DNA of 9,599 nucleotides from Deltaproteobacteria bacterium (GCA_020342025.1 CP070840.1:1560370-1569968); one strand, 5' to 3'. Positions 1 to 6,617 are shown, counted from the first letter of the stretch. The notes: generated from the letters alone by a model not told the origin. Made by a program: numbers and translations.

Positions 1-11
1 ACCACTGACCC

Positions 12-50
12 GCCCGCCTCGCCTGAAGGCGAAGCCGATGGGGGGCAGGC
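12..50. repeat. GC-rich palindromic repeat, REP-like
   Basis: An imperfect hairpin: GCCTCGCC (16-23), a TGAA loop, then GGCGAAGC (28-35) with one mismatch. It is flanked by C-rich and G-rich arms (12-18 and 41-50) that could extend the pairing. It sits just before the first gene and does not look coding. It resembles the short GC-rich extragenic palindromes scattered through bacterial genomes. No other copy is visible in this window, so its status as a repeat is inferred. Confidence 0.4.
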
Positions 51-63
51 AACGGACCATACT

Positions 64-1074
64 ATGCGCCCATCCTTCCAGCCCAGACTGATTAACGATC
101 CCTTTTCCGACCCAGGGCTATACATCCCTTTTCTTTACGAAAAGAGGGCCCTGTTATTTGATTTCGGCGAGCTACACGGCCTTTCCGCAAGAGACCTGCT
201 CAAGATTACCCACGTCTTTGTGACCCACACACACATGGATCATTTCATTGGGTTTGACACCTTGCTGCGGATTTTCCTGGGTCGAGAAAAGGAACTCCAT
301 ATCTTTGGGCCATCCGGTTTTTTTACCCACGTGGAAGGAAAACTGGCCGGCTATACCTGGAATCTGGTGGATGAATATGAGACCAACTTAACGCTTAGTG
401 TCACGGAGGTGCATCCAGATGAAACCTTGACGAGGATGTACGTTTGCAAGGATCATTTCGAAGCCCAAAGCCAGCAGATTAGGCAACCCTTTTCGGGTAT
501 CCTCTGGAAAGAGCCCTCCTTCCACGTGGAGGCTGCAATACTTGACCATCGAATTCCCTGTCTCGGTTTTTCTCTGGTGGAGAACTTTTACGTGAATATC
601 ATCAAAGAGGGACTAAAGGAACTGGGCCTTTCTGTGGGTCCATGGCTGAATCGATTCAAGAAGGCCCTTTATGAAAAAAAAGATCCAAGTGATGAATTCC
701 TTGTGACCAGGGAGGAAGCGGGAACTGTCATCAAGGAAAGGACATTTGCGTTAGGTGAGTTGGCCCAAAAAATTGCCACCATCTCTCCAGGACGGAAAGT
801 CACCTACATTACAGACATCATTGGGAGCCCAGAGAACTATGAAAAGGTGATAAGCCTGGCGGACAGGGCAGATTATCTATTTATTGAGGCGGCCTTCCTG
901 GATGGCCATAAGGAGATAGCCCAGAAGAAGTACCACCTCACGGCAAGAGAAGCGGGGGAACTGGCAAGACTGTCAGATGTGAAACATTACACCCTCTTTC
1001 ATTTCTCCCCACGCTACAATCACATGGCCGACGAATTAGAAAATGAGGCCAGGGAAGCAGCAAAGAAGGAGTGA
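64..1074 (+). CDS. RNase Z-like (ElaC family) metallo-beta-lactamase-fold hydrolase
   Basis: A 336-aa cytosolic metallo-beta-lactamase-fold enzyme. Seen in the sequence: the zinc motif HTHMDH at residues 55-60, H162 in DHRIPCLGFS, D251 in TYITDI, H291 in KKYHLTAREAGELA, and H313 in LFHFSPRY. This full set of ligands and the closing HFSPRY are typical of the ElaC/RNase Z branch, which cuts the 3' trailer from tRNA precursors. The protein is about 30 residues longer than the usual bacterial RNase Z, so a related hydrolase with another substrate is possible. The segment at residues 165-225 lies where RNase Z carries its tRNA-binding exosite, but I cannot assign it as such. The start at 64 gives the family-like opening MRPSFQPRLIND. 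No strong Shine-Dalgarno sequence is visible before it. The gene converges on suhB. Confidence 0.8.
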   Translation: MRPSFQPRLINDPFSDPGLYIPFLYEKRALLFDFGELHGLSARDLLKITHVFVTHTHMDHFIGFDTLLRIFLGREKELHIFGPSGFFTHVEGKLAGYTWNLVDEYETNLTLSVTEVHPDETLTRMYVCKDHFEAQSQQIRQPFSGILWKEPSFHVEAAILDHRIPCLGFSLVENFYVNIIKEGLKELGLSVGPWLNRFKKALYEKKDPSDEFLVTREEAGTVIKERTFALGELAQKIATISPGRKVTYITDIIGSPENYEKVISLADRADYLFIEAAFLDGHKEIAQKKYHLTAREAGELARLSDVKHYTLFHFSPRYNHMADELENEAREAAKKE

Positions 1075-1094
1075 AGAATGAAGAATGGCGTATT

Positions 1095-1182
1095 GGAGTG
1101 GTGGAGTACTGGAGTACTGGTGAATAAAAGCGGTGAAGATCTTTTCCCTCTATTTCCATTACTCCGGTACTCCAGTACTCCA
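1095..1182. repeat. Inverted pair of 8-bp tandem repeats (GGAGTACT type), hairpin
   Basis: The left arm (1095-1120) reads GGAGTGGT, GGAGTACT, GGAGTACT, GG. The right arm (1156-1182) reads CCATTACT, CCGGTACT, CCAGTACT, CCA. Bases 1102-1117 pair perfectly with 1167-1182 (16 bp). One G-T pair and two more G-C pairs extend this to 19 bp around a 43-nt loop. It lies between the stop codons of two converging genes, so it could end transcription in both directions, but no T-run follows the stem. Two further blocks of the same 8-bp pattern occur in this window. Confidence 0.75.
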
Positions 1183-1188
1183 TGATAC

Positions 1189-1962
1189 CTAACTGTTTAG
1201 CGCTTCGAGCATCGCTTCATGGATATGGGGATTGGCCGCCACAATGCTCTTCAGATACGGCGTAAAAGGATCACCGTCGTATGTGGTTACTTTACCGCCT
1301 GCCTCTGAAACGATGATGGCGCCCGCCGCTGTGTCCCAAGGTTGGAGCCTTTCTTCCCAGAAACCATCAAACCTGCCTGCAGCAACATAGCACAGATCAA
1401 TGACCGCAGATCCTGGTCTACGAATACCCTGAGCGCGGACGATCATTTTTTGAAATAGCTCCATCACCCTCTGCGGGTTCTCATGCACATCGTATGGGAA
1501 CCCTGTTACCAGGAGGGAGTCTTGGAGGGTTCTGGTCTGGGAAACGCTGATCGGTTTTCTGTTAAGAAATGCTCCCATCCCCTTTACCGCCTCAAATTGT
1601 TCATTGGTGCAGGGGCTATTGACCACACCAAGGACGAGCTCTCTTTCCACCTCAAGCGCTATGGATATGGCAAATACGGGAAAACGATGGGTAAAATTGG
1701 TCGTTCCGTCGAGAGGATCGACTATCCACATCCTATCGGAAAGGTGATTGAACTCTCCCGCCTCTTCAGCAAGGATGCTATCCTGAGGGAAATGCCGGGT
1801 GATGATATCAAGGATGATCTTCTCCGATTGAAGATCCGCCTCCGTGACCAGATCTATTTCCCCCTTCTTTTCTATTTGGCTCACCTGACCGAAGAGGCGG
1901 TTCAGGATTATTCCTGCCTCTCCAGCGGCTTGGCGGGCAACTTCGCTTTCTTTTTCCCACAT
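1189..1962 (-). CDS. suhB: Inositol monophosphatase family protein (SuhB-like)
   Basis: A 257-aa Mg2+-dependent phosphatase of the inositol-monophosphatase fold, acting in the cytosol on inositol-1-phosphate or similar sugar phosphates. Metal-site motifs are all present: DLVTEAD at residues 37-43, EE at 66-67, the signature WIVDPLDGTTNF at 79-90 (D82, D85), and WDTAAGAIIVSEAGG at 209-223 (D210). The length matches the family (about 250-270 aa). The start is the only one that gives the usual N-terminal helix before KKGEIDLVTEAD; the next Met is at residue 78, inside the catalytic core. The ribosome-binding site is weak (TTAGGG about 12 nt upstream). An 8-bp repeat block lies about 40 bp upstream of the start. 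E. coli SuhB also works in rRNA antitermination; whether this one does cannot be told from sequence. Confidence 0.92.
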   Translation of the reverse strand: MWEKESEVARQAAGEAGIILNRLFGQVSQIEKKGEIDLVTEADLQSEKIILDIITRHFPQDSILAEEAGEFNHLSDRMWIVDPLDGTTNFTHRFPVFAISIALEVERELVLGVVNSPCTNEQFEAVKGMGAFLNRKPISVSQTRTLQDSLLVTGFPYDVHENPQRVMELFQKMIVRAQGIRRPGSAVIDLCYVAAGRFDGFWEERLQPWDTAAGAIIVSEAGGKVTTYDGDPFTPYLKSIVAANPHIHEAMLEALNS

Positions 1963-2002
1963 GATAATAAATTTTACCCTAATGTATGGCTTGGTCTAGG
2001 TT

Positions 2003-2042
2003 CCAGTGCTCCAGCACTCCAATACTCCACTACTCCGATAGG
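2003..2042. repeat. 8-bp tandem repeat block (CCANNACT type), single orientation
   Basis: Consecutive 8-bp units CCAGTGCT, CCAGCACT, CCAATACT, CCACTACT, then a degenerate CCGATAGG. The skeleton is the same as the right arms of the blocks at 1156-1182 and 4363-4400. Unlike those, it has no inverted partner close by. The first two units contain a small palindrome (AGTGCT, CC, AGCACT; 2005-2018). It lies upstream of suhB. Confidence 0.7.
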
Positions 2043-2265
2043 AACGAACCCCATGTTCAAGTAGCATACTCCCATGTCCACCGTCAAAAAAATAAGGCAT
2101 CCCGTTGAGCTTGATGAGACAGGCAGACAGAATGCGCTTGCACAGAGCAATCTGTCATCAACGCGGTAAATAAAGATTACGGCACAAAGGGGTTTGCTTT
2201 CAGGTATCAATACTGAAATCAGGGGGTTTTGGATGATGCCTTCCCGGTGATCAGGTTAAAACTGC

Positions 2266-2294
2266 TTGACAACGCTATTTTTGGCTGGTAAACA
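2266..2294 (+). promoter_or_regulatory. Candidate sigma-70 promoter for rpsF operon
   Basis: A perfect -35 box TTGACA (2266-2271), a 17-bp spacer, and a weak -10 TAAACA (2289-2294). It is placed about 140 bp before rpsF, leaving a structured leader. The spacing is ideal but the -10 matches poorly, so this is a candidate only. Confidence 0.45.
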
Positions 2295-2335
2295 GTCATG
2301 TTTTGATTTTATTCGCTCCTTGTTCCGCTTCCAGC

Positions 2336-2388
2336 CCGTAGGGCTTCCAGGCCGGAGGGTAGAGCCTACGGCCCGCAGAGTGAGCGGG
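2336..2388 (+). promoter_or_regulatory. GC-rich hairpins in the rpsF leader
   Basis: Two adjacent inverted repeats: CCGTAGG (2336-2342) with CCTACGG (2365-2371), then CCCGC (2372-2376) with GCGGG (2384-2388). They lie between the candidate promoter and rpsF. In many bacteria the S6:S18 dimer represses this operon by binding a leader RNA with an exposed CCG. CCG triplets occur nearby (2390-2392, 2416-2418), but I cannot confirm that fold. The element could equally be a REP-like repeat. Confidence 0.4.
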
Positions 2389-2433
2389 ACCGACTGTTTC
2401 CTACCAGGGAGAAGACCGTGAGGAGAATAGACC

Positions 2434-2871
2434 ATGAGACACTACGAAACGCTTTATATCGTCAACCCGGAATTGGACGATGAGAATTACAGGGCTGTCA
2501 TCGACAAATTCAGGGACCTGATCGAGAAGGAAAATGGTGTTGTTGTCAAGCTTGAGGAGTGGGGCAAACAGAGACTTGCCTATCTGGTAAACAAATTTGA
2601 TCAAGGGGCCTATGTCCGCATAGACTACTGTGGCGGATCTAATATTACCGCTGAACTTGAGCGGGACCTCAAGCTGGATGATAGGATCCTGAATTACCAG
2701 ACCGTGAAGCTGGCGGACGATGTGGACCCTCAGGCATTGTTACAGAAAGAAGAGGAGGCAAGGAAAGAGGCTGCCGCCAAAGAAGAGCAGGCCCGGGGGA
2801 CAGAAGAGACAGCCCAAAATGAGGACATAGAATCGGATAGATCGGATGAAGAGGTGAAAAATGGCATATAA
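2434..2871 (+). CDS. rpsF: Small ribosomal subunit protein S6
   Basis: 145 aa. Residues 1-96 form the S6 fold: the opening [26 protein letters not shown] at 43-54, [10 protein letters not shown] at 58-67 and [12 protein letters not shown] at 82-93. S6 binds S18 and 16S rRNA in the platform of the 30S subunit. The C-terminal 50 residues are a charged Glu/Lys/Ala-rich tail, predicted disordered, as is common in S6 of this bacterial group. AGGAG (2421-2425) lies 8 nt before the ATG and fixes the start. The last 11 bp overlap rpsR, which implies translational coupling. It is the first gene of the ribosomal/replication cluster. Confidence 0.97.
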   Translation: MRHYETLYIVNPELDDENYRAVIDKFRDLIEKENGVVVKLEEWGKQRLAYLVNKFDQGAYVRIDYCGGSNITAELERDLKLDDRILNYQTVKLADDVDPQALLQKEEEARKEAAAKEEQARGTEETAQNEDIESDRSDEEVKNGI

Positions 2872-3106
2872 TAGAGGGAGAATGACATATCACAGAAGGA
2901 AGATATGTAGGTTTTGTGCCGATAGTAGCCTTGCCATCGACTATAAAGATTCCAGAATGCTGAGGTACTTCACCACTGAACGTGGCAAGATCATTCCCCG
3001 GAGGATTTCGGGCAACTGTGCTAAACACCAGAGGATACTGACCGTCGCCATAAAAAGGGCGAGAAATATCGCTCTCCTCCCATTTACCACATCCACAATC
3101 AGATAA
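2861..3106 (+). CDS. rpsR: Small ribosomal subunit protein S18
   Basis: 81 aa, the usual S18 length. Motifs seen: [10 protein letters not shown] at residues 12-21, IDYKD at 26-30, [15 protein letters not shown] at 34-48, SGNCAKHQR at 50-58 and [13 protein letters not shown] at 63-75. C16, C19, C53 and H56 form a CxxC...CxxH set, so this is the zinc-binding (C+) form of S18. The ATG at 2861 is preferred over the one at 2882, because GAGGTG lies 4 nt before it whereas the later ATG has its purine run too close. It overlaps the end of rpsF and partners S6 in the 30S platform. Confidence 0.97.
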   Translation: MAYNRGRMTYHRRKICRFCADSSLAIDYKDSRMLRYFTTERGKIIPRRISGNCAKHQRILTVAIKRARNIALLPFTTSTIR

Positions 3107-3330
3107 TACGGGAATCTGGCTAAAGACCCCCGCAGTCGAGCGCCCGGAGTTCTATCTCGTGCAGGCGGGGAACCGGGTTGTGCCTGAGATCAGACCATTT
3201 ACGGAGGCTGCTTGGAGTGACAAAACACTAGAAAATGACGTCGGCTACGCCCTGCTGCAAATCGGCCAAAGAAATGCTTGCCCCTGGTTTTGATCATTGC
3301 CTTTTCCGGGATTTTTGGTAAATAGAGTTC
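3107..3330 (+). other. rpsR-DUF2232 gap with an orphan open frame
   Basis: This 224-bp spacer separates rpsR from the DUF2232 gene. One frame stays open up to a TGA at 3291-3293. From a GTG at 3159 (GGAG 9 nt upstream) it would encode 44 aa, including QAGNRVVPEIRPFTEAAW and ending QIGQRNACPWF. The composition looks protein-like, but I recognise no family and there is no ATG. It may be a decayed fragment of a gene once in the operon, a short peptide, or chance. No terminator is evident. Confidence 0.25.
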
Positions 3331-4269
3331 ATGAAACTTACCCATGTCATGGGCTGTGCCGGCCCAGTTATCCTTCTTCTCTTCGCCTCTGCTTGGATCC
3401 CTTTTATAGGGCCCTTTTTTAGTCTTCTGACTCCCCTGCCATTTCTCTACTACGCAACCAAGTTAGGCCTCCTTGAAGGACTGAAAGTCGCGGGTCTCAC
3501 TCTGCTTGTTGTGGGCCTGACGGCCAAGGTGGCAGGCTATCCACAAATCATAATTTTCTGCTTGGAGTTTGGATTGGTCGGTCTCATCCTCTCAGAGATT
3601 TATCGAAGGAAATATACGTTTGGCTTCACCATGTTGTGGGGAACCTGCGCCACGCTCATCATTGGAGCCATTTTTTTGACTCTGATCGCTCTTTCTCAGA
3701 AAATGGGCCCAGTGGAGATGATCTTGGGATTTTTCAAGGAGAACTTGGGGGCAACGATCCGTGCCTATGAAGAGATGGGACTTGAACCGGAAAAGGTGGC
3801 CCAACTCCGAGAATATGGCAAAATTTTGACGGATATACTCTCAATGATCTACCCAGCACTCTCTATCGTAGGCAGCGGTCTTGTGATATATATGGCCGTA
3901 GTCATTAGCAGGCCGTTATTTCGCCTGGGAAATGTTCAATATCCTGCCTTCGAACCGATGGATCAATGGCAATCCCATGAACTCATGGTCTGGGGTGTCA
4001 TAGCCGCAGGTTTTGCTTTATTTTTGTCCATAGGTGGTATAAGATTCGTGGCCATCAATGGCCTCATCGTGATGGCGGTTATATATGTTTTCCACGGTCT
4101 CGCCATCGTCCTGTTTTTCTTTAATAAATACCGTGTGCCCCATTGGGTCCGATTCGGGGTATATCTTCTGATTCTGTTCCAGCAGATTTTTTGGTTTGTA
4201 CTGGCCCTGGCAGGGCTCTTTGATCAATGGATAGATTTCAGAAGAATTCATAAAAGGGCAAGGGCCTGA
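3331..4269 (+). CDS. DUF2232 family integral membrane protein
   Basis: 312 aa, very hydrophobic. Roughly eight membrane segments are seen near residues 9-30, 32-48, 52-68, 72-90, 98-122, 168-193, 219-264 (probably two) and 272-297. A soluble stretch at about 123-165 (PVEMILGFFKENLG, then EEMGLEPEKVAQL) and a basic tail RRIHKRARA lie between and after them. This matches DUF2232/YybS-like proteins, which sit between rpsR and rplI in many Desulfobacterota; their function is unknown. The ribosome-binding site is weak (AGAG 5 nt before the ATG). The start is chosen because it directly precedes the first hydrophobic segment. A fold like a small-molecule transporter is possible, but nothing in the sequence shows a substrate. 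Confidence 0.85.
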   Translation: MKLTHVMGCAGPVILLLFASAWIPFIGPFFSLLTPLPFLYYATKLGLLEGLKVAGLTLLVVGLTAKVAGYPQIIIFCLEFGLVGLILSEIYRRKYTFGFTMLWGTCATLIIGAIFLTLIALSQKMGPVEMILGFFKENLGATIRAYEEMGLEPEKVAQLREYGKILTDILSMIYPALSIVGSGLVIYMAVVISRPLFRLGNVQYPAFEPMDQWQSHELMVWGVIAAGFALFLSIGGIRFVAINGLIVMAVIYVFHGLAIVLFFFNKYRVPHWVRFGVYLLILFQQIFWFVLALAGLFDQWIDFRRIHKRARA

Positions 4270-4278
4270 TGGCTTATT

Positions 4279-4400
4279 GGAATGATGGAATGCTGGAATA
4301 ATGGAAGGGTGGGTTCAAAGGCGTTCTTGATAATGAAAATTGACTTTCTTCCAACTCTAAACCCAATATTCCACTACTCCATTACTCCAGTACTCCATAT
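4279..4400. repeat. Degenerate inverted pair of 8-bp tandem repeats
   Basis: The left arm (4279-4310) reads GGAATGAT, GGAATGCT, GGAATAAT, GGAAGGGT. The right arm (4363-4400) reads CCAATATT, CCACTACT, CCATTACT, CCAGTACT, CCATAT. The arms pair unit by unit through the conserved GGA/TCC cores but with many mismatches, around a loop of about 52 nt. The block fills most of the space between the DUF2232 gene and rplI, so it lies within the presumed transcript. Confidence 0.7.
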
Positions 4401-4439
4401 GCGAGTATAGCGAGCAAATTCGGTTAGGAGGACGCAATT

Positions 4440-4901
4440 GTGAAAGTAATTTTGAAGCAGGAAATGCATGATTTAGGCCTTGAAGGTGATATTGTGGATG
4501 TGTCAAAAGGTTATGCACGTAATTACCTCATCCCTAAGGGGATCGCCCTGGAGGCCAACGAGCAGAACAGGAAGCTCATGGAGACAAAGCGGAAAAAAAT
4601 CGAAGTAAAAAGGGTGGAGGCCAAAGAACAGGCCGAGAAGATCAAGGAAAGGATAGCTGATGTGGAGATCACCATCTCCCAAAAGGTGGGGGAAGAGGAC
4701 AAGTTATATGGGTCAGTGACCAGCATGGATATTGCCAGCCATCTTGAAAAGCAAGGAATTACCATTGATCGTCGAAAGATCGTCTTGGACAAACCCATTA
4801 AGACGCTGGGCGATTATGAGGTACGCGTAAAACTCTATCCTGGGGTTACAGGCTCTATCAAGGTTGTTGTTATTGCGGAAGAACAGCCTCTAGACAAATA
4901 A
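4440..4901 (+). CDS. rplI: Large ribosomal subunit protein L9
   Basis: 153 aa (the family is usually about 148-150). The N-terminal rRNA-binding domain spans residues 1-40: MKVILKQEMHDLGLEGDIVD followed by SKGYARNYLIPKG. A long charged helix follows (42-76), then the C-terminal domain with GEEDKLYGSVTSMDIA at 84-99, IDRRKI at 109-114 and LGDYEVRVKLYP at 122-133. L9 binds 23S rRNA near the L1 stalk and restrains frameshifting. The start codon is GTG, fixed by a strong AGGAGG (4426-4431) 8 nt upstream. It is followed by a GC-rich hairpin and dnaB. Confidence 0.97.
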   Translation: MKVILKQEMHDLGLEGDIVDVSKGYARNYLIPKGIALEANEQNRKLMETKRKKIEVKRVEAKEQAEKIKERIADVEITISQKVGEEDKLYGSVTSMDIASHLEKQGITIDRRKIVLDKPIKTLGDYEVRVKLYPGVTGSIKVVVIAEEQPLDK

Positions 4902-4933
4902 TATTGAATCAATAGTCATAATAACATTCTCCT

Positions 4934-4975
4934 GGCCCTTGGCATACACGCCGTTCGGCGTGTGGGCCGAAGGCC
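4934..4975. repeat. Long GC-rich hairpin between rplI and dnaB
   Basis: The inner stem ACACGCC (4946-4952), loop GTTC, GGCGTGT (4957-4963) is perfect. An outer stem 4934-4943 with 4966-4975 adds ten pairs with one mismatch and one G-T. No T-run follows, so it is not a classical terminator. It may be a REP-like repeat or a point of RNA processing between the rplI and dnaB messages. Confidence 0.55.
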
Positions 4976-5006
4976 GATTCCGTAATGAAAGGGGGCTGAG
5001 TTACAG

Positions 5007-6374
5007 ATGCTTCAACCAAAAGAGAAAGCGACTCCGGCGTCAGTAAAAGTCCCCCCGCACAACATGGACGCCGAACAGTCCATCCTGGCCGGTATTCTGA
5101 TCAACAACGATGCCATGAACCAGGTCATGGACATCTTGTCACCCGACGACTTCTACCGTGAAGCCCATATGCATCTGTTTGATGGGATGGTTGATCTATA
5201 TAACAACAATGAGCCCATCGATCTCATCACCCTCTCCCAGCACCTCACAGGAAGAAACCTCTTGGAAAAGGCAGGCGGCGCAGAGTACCTGGCTTCCCTT
5301 GTAGATGCCGTGTCCACATCCGCTGGCATTCAATATCATGCGGAAATTGTCAGGGAGCTCTCTGTGAGAAGAAAGCTGATCAATCAGTGTTCTATTATTT
5401 CCGAGTGCTGCTTCCAGGGTTGGCAAGAGACGGATGAACTCTTGGATCAGGCAGAGCAGTCCATATTTGATATTGCCGAACAAAAGATCGGCGAAGGTTT
5501 TTCCACCCTGGAAGAGGTCATCAAGGGGAGCTTTAAGAAGCTGGAGAGCGTGGCAGAGCATGAAGGGTTTGTTACGGGGGTGCCTACGGATTTCCGCGAC
5601 TTCGACCGGCTGACAGCAGGATTGCAGCCCTCAGATCTCATCATTATTGCGGGTAGACCCAGCATGGGGAAAACGGCCTTGGCTCTCAACATAGGATATA
5701 ATGCGGCGGCAAGGACAAAGAAAGCAGTTGCCGTATTCTCCCTGGAGATGTCCCAGCTCCATCTGGGCATGAGGCTTCTGGGCTTCCACTCCGGCATAAA
5801 TGCGACGAAGTTGAGGACCGGCTTCTTGAAAGACACGGATTGGATGAAGTTGACCGAATCGGCTAACGCCTTATCGGAGCTCCCCATATACATCGATGAT
5901 ACCTCAGGACTTAGCGTCCTTGAAATGAAAGCAAAGTGCAGAAGGTTACTGAAAAAACGGGATTTGGGGCTCGTCATTATTGATTATTTGCAGTTAGTCC
6001 AGGGAAGAAGGTCCGCAGAATCAAGACAATAGGAAATATCTGAGATATCCAGCTAACTGAAGGCCCTTGCAAAGGATTTGAATGTTCCGGTTCTTGCCTT
6101 GTCCCAATTGAACAGGAAGGTGGAAGACCGTCCCAACAAAAAACCCCAACTCTCAGATTTGAGGGAGAGCGGGGCCATAGAGCAGGACGCGGATGTGATC
6201 GCATTCATTTACAGGGATGAATTGTACAACCCCACCACTGAAGAAAACAAGAATGTGGCGGAGATTATTCTGGCCAAACAACGAAATGGACCAACCGGCT
6301 TTTTTAGGTTACAATTTCAACAGGAATTTACCCGTTTCAGAGATTACGTGGAAGAGGAACGGTACGCATCGTAA
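5007..6374 (+). pseudogene. dnaB: Replicative DNA helicase DnaB, interrupted by two in-frame stops
   Basis: The 456-codon locus is collinear with DnaB over its whole normal length. The N-terminal primase-binding domain opens with VPPHNMDAEQSILAGIL (15-31). The RecA-like core has Walker A AGRPSMGKT (215-223), FSLEMS (244-249) and Walker B LVIIDYLQL (322-330). After GRRSAESRQ, codon 342 is TAG (6030-6032) and codon 350 is TAA (6054-6056). The frame then continues without a shift as [40 protein letters not shown] and [10 protein letters not shown] to a natural TAA. The expected family sequence across the gap is RQQEISEISRSLKALAK, so only a few bases differ. A product stopping at 341 aa would lose the H4 and arginine-finger regions and should not work as a helicase. 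DnaB is normally essential, so either another copy exists, the stops are read through, or the bases are wrong. An AGGGGG run (4990-4995) lies 11 nt before the ATG. Confidence 0.85.
6057..6374 (+). pseudogene. C-terminal remnant of DnaB after the second stop
   Basis: 105 residues in the same frame as the upstream part, beginning [12 protein letters not shown]. It carries the H4 segment [12 protein letters not shown], the [20 protein letters not shown] region and the KQRNGPTG motif, and ends YVEEERYAS at the proper C-terminus. It has no ATG or GTG in frame. A TTG at 6078 is the only usable start, with AAAGGA close in front of it, and it falls in the middle of a conserved beta strand. Conservation here looks undamaged, so the disruption is either recent or not real. 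Confidence 0.75.
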
Positions 6375-6396
6375 ATAAAATTCATTTTGTTATTCT

Positions 6397-6543
6397 GTCA
6401 TTGCGAGGAGTCCACGAGTGTCTAAAGCCGCGGATGCGGCGGTCGGGGACGACGCGGCAATCTCGAGCAAAGATATTTGAATCGCTGGTTTTCAGAGCAC
6501 TGAGATTGCTTCGCCCATGAACCTAGACGGGGCTCGCAATGAC
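6397..6543. repeat. 147-bp palindromic repeat element (MITE-like), non-coding
   Basis: Terminal inverted repeats GTCATTGCGAG (6397-6407) and CTCGCAATGAC (6533-6543) match perfectly over 11 bp. An inner pair, GCAATCTC (6457-6464) and GAGATTGC (6502-6509), gives a nested stem. No coding frame is seen inside and no clear target-site duplication flanks it. From general knowledge, sequences built on TCATTGCGAG...GCAATCTC recur between genes in many bacterial genomes. This is a mobile-type or REP-type element inserted between dnaB and hflX. Confidence 0.7.
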
Positions 6544-6591
6544 CATGCACGAAGGATCTGTCTTTTACATAACCTAGCCTGAAAACCTTTT

Positions 6592-6611
6592 AAACTTCCT
6601 AAGTTTGGGAG
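6592..6611 (+). promoter_or_regulatory. hflX ribosome-binding site with adjacent small hairpin
   Basis: GGGAG (6607-6611) lies 6 nt before the ATA codon at 6618, an ideal distance, and supports translation starting there. Directly upstream is a perfect 6-bp inverted repeat AAACTT (6592-6597), CCT, AAGTTT (6601-6606). It abuts the ribosome-binding site and could limit ribosome access. Confidence 0.5.
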
Positions 6612-6617
6612 TGAGCT

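Larger units (their letters stand above)
1963..2433. other. Intergenic region between divergent suhB and rpsF
   Basis: This 471-bp stretch holds, left to right: the suhB upstream region, an 8-bp repeat block (2003-2042), about 220 bp with nothing recognisable (2043-2265), a candidate sigma-70 promoter (2266-2294), two GC-rich hairpins (2336-2388) and the rpsF ribosome-binding site (2421-2425). A 31-codon frame (2074-2169) starts with ATG but has no clear ribosome-binding site and no known family. Neither strand carries a convincing gene. Confidence 0.7.

Noticed and set aside
1095..1182. CRISPR-like array
   Set aside because: The units are 8 bp and contiguous with no spacers, so this is a tandem/inverted repeat and not a CRISPR array.
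938..1183. 81-codon frame on the minus strand with EYWSTGV and LQYSTTPI-like peptides
   Set aside because: It is a translation of the 8-bp repeats and of the antisense of the first gene. Such peptides are a by-product of the repeat unit, not a protein.
1483..2064. 193-codon open frame on the + strand
   Set aside because: It is antisense to suhB, which has all catalytic motifs, and its end is translated from the 8-bp repeat block.
2074..2169. 31-codon frame MSTVKKIRHPVELDETGRQ
   Set aside because: It starts with ATG but has no clear ribosome-binding site and no recognisable family. It is too short to support alone.
5447..5977. 176-codon minus-strand frame
   Set aside because: Antisense to conserved dnaB core; no family resemblance and no ribosome-binding site.
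6030..6032. Pyrrolysine at the dnaB TAG
   Set aside because: A TAA follows eight codons later, which pyrrolysine insertion cannot explain, and the expected residue is an ordinary Gln.
5640..6060. Intein or intron interrupting dnaB
   Set aside because: DnaB inteins usually sit at the Walker A or the DYLQL motif. Both sites are uninterrupted, and the sequence across the stops is collinear with the family with no extra length.
5007..6374. Global stop-codon reassignment explaining the dnaB stops
   Set aside because: TAA, TAG and TGA all end other genes here at the expected family C-termini (rpsF, rpsR, rplI with TAA; suhB with TAG; DUF2232 and apbE with TGA). Reassigning both TAA and TAG would break them.
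6544..6617. Promoter for hflX
   Set aside because: TTTACA at 6564-6569 has no acceptable -10 box at 16-18 bp spacing.
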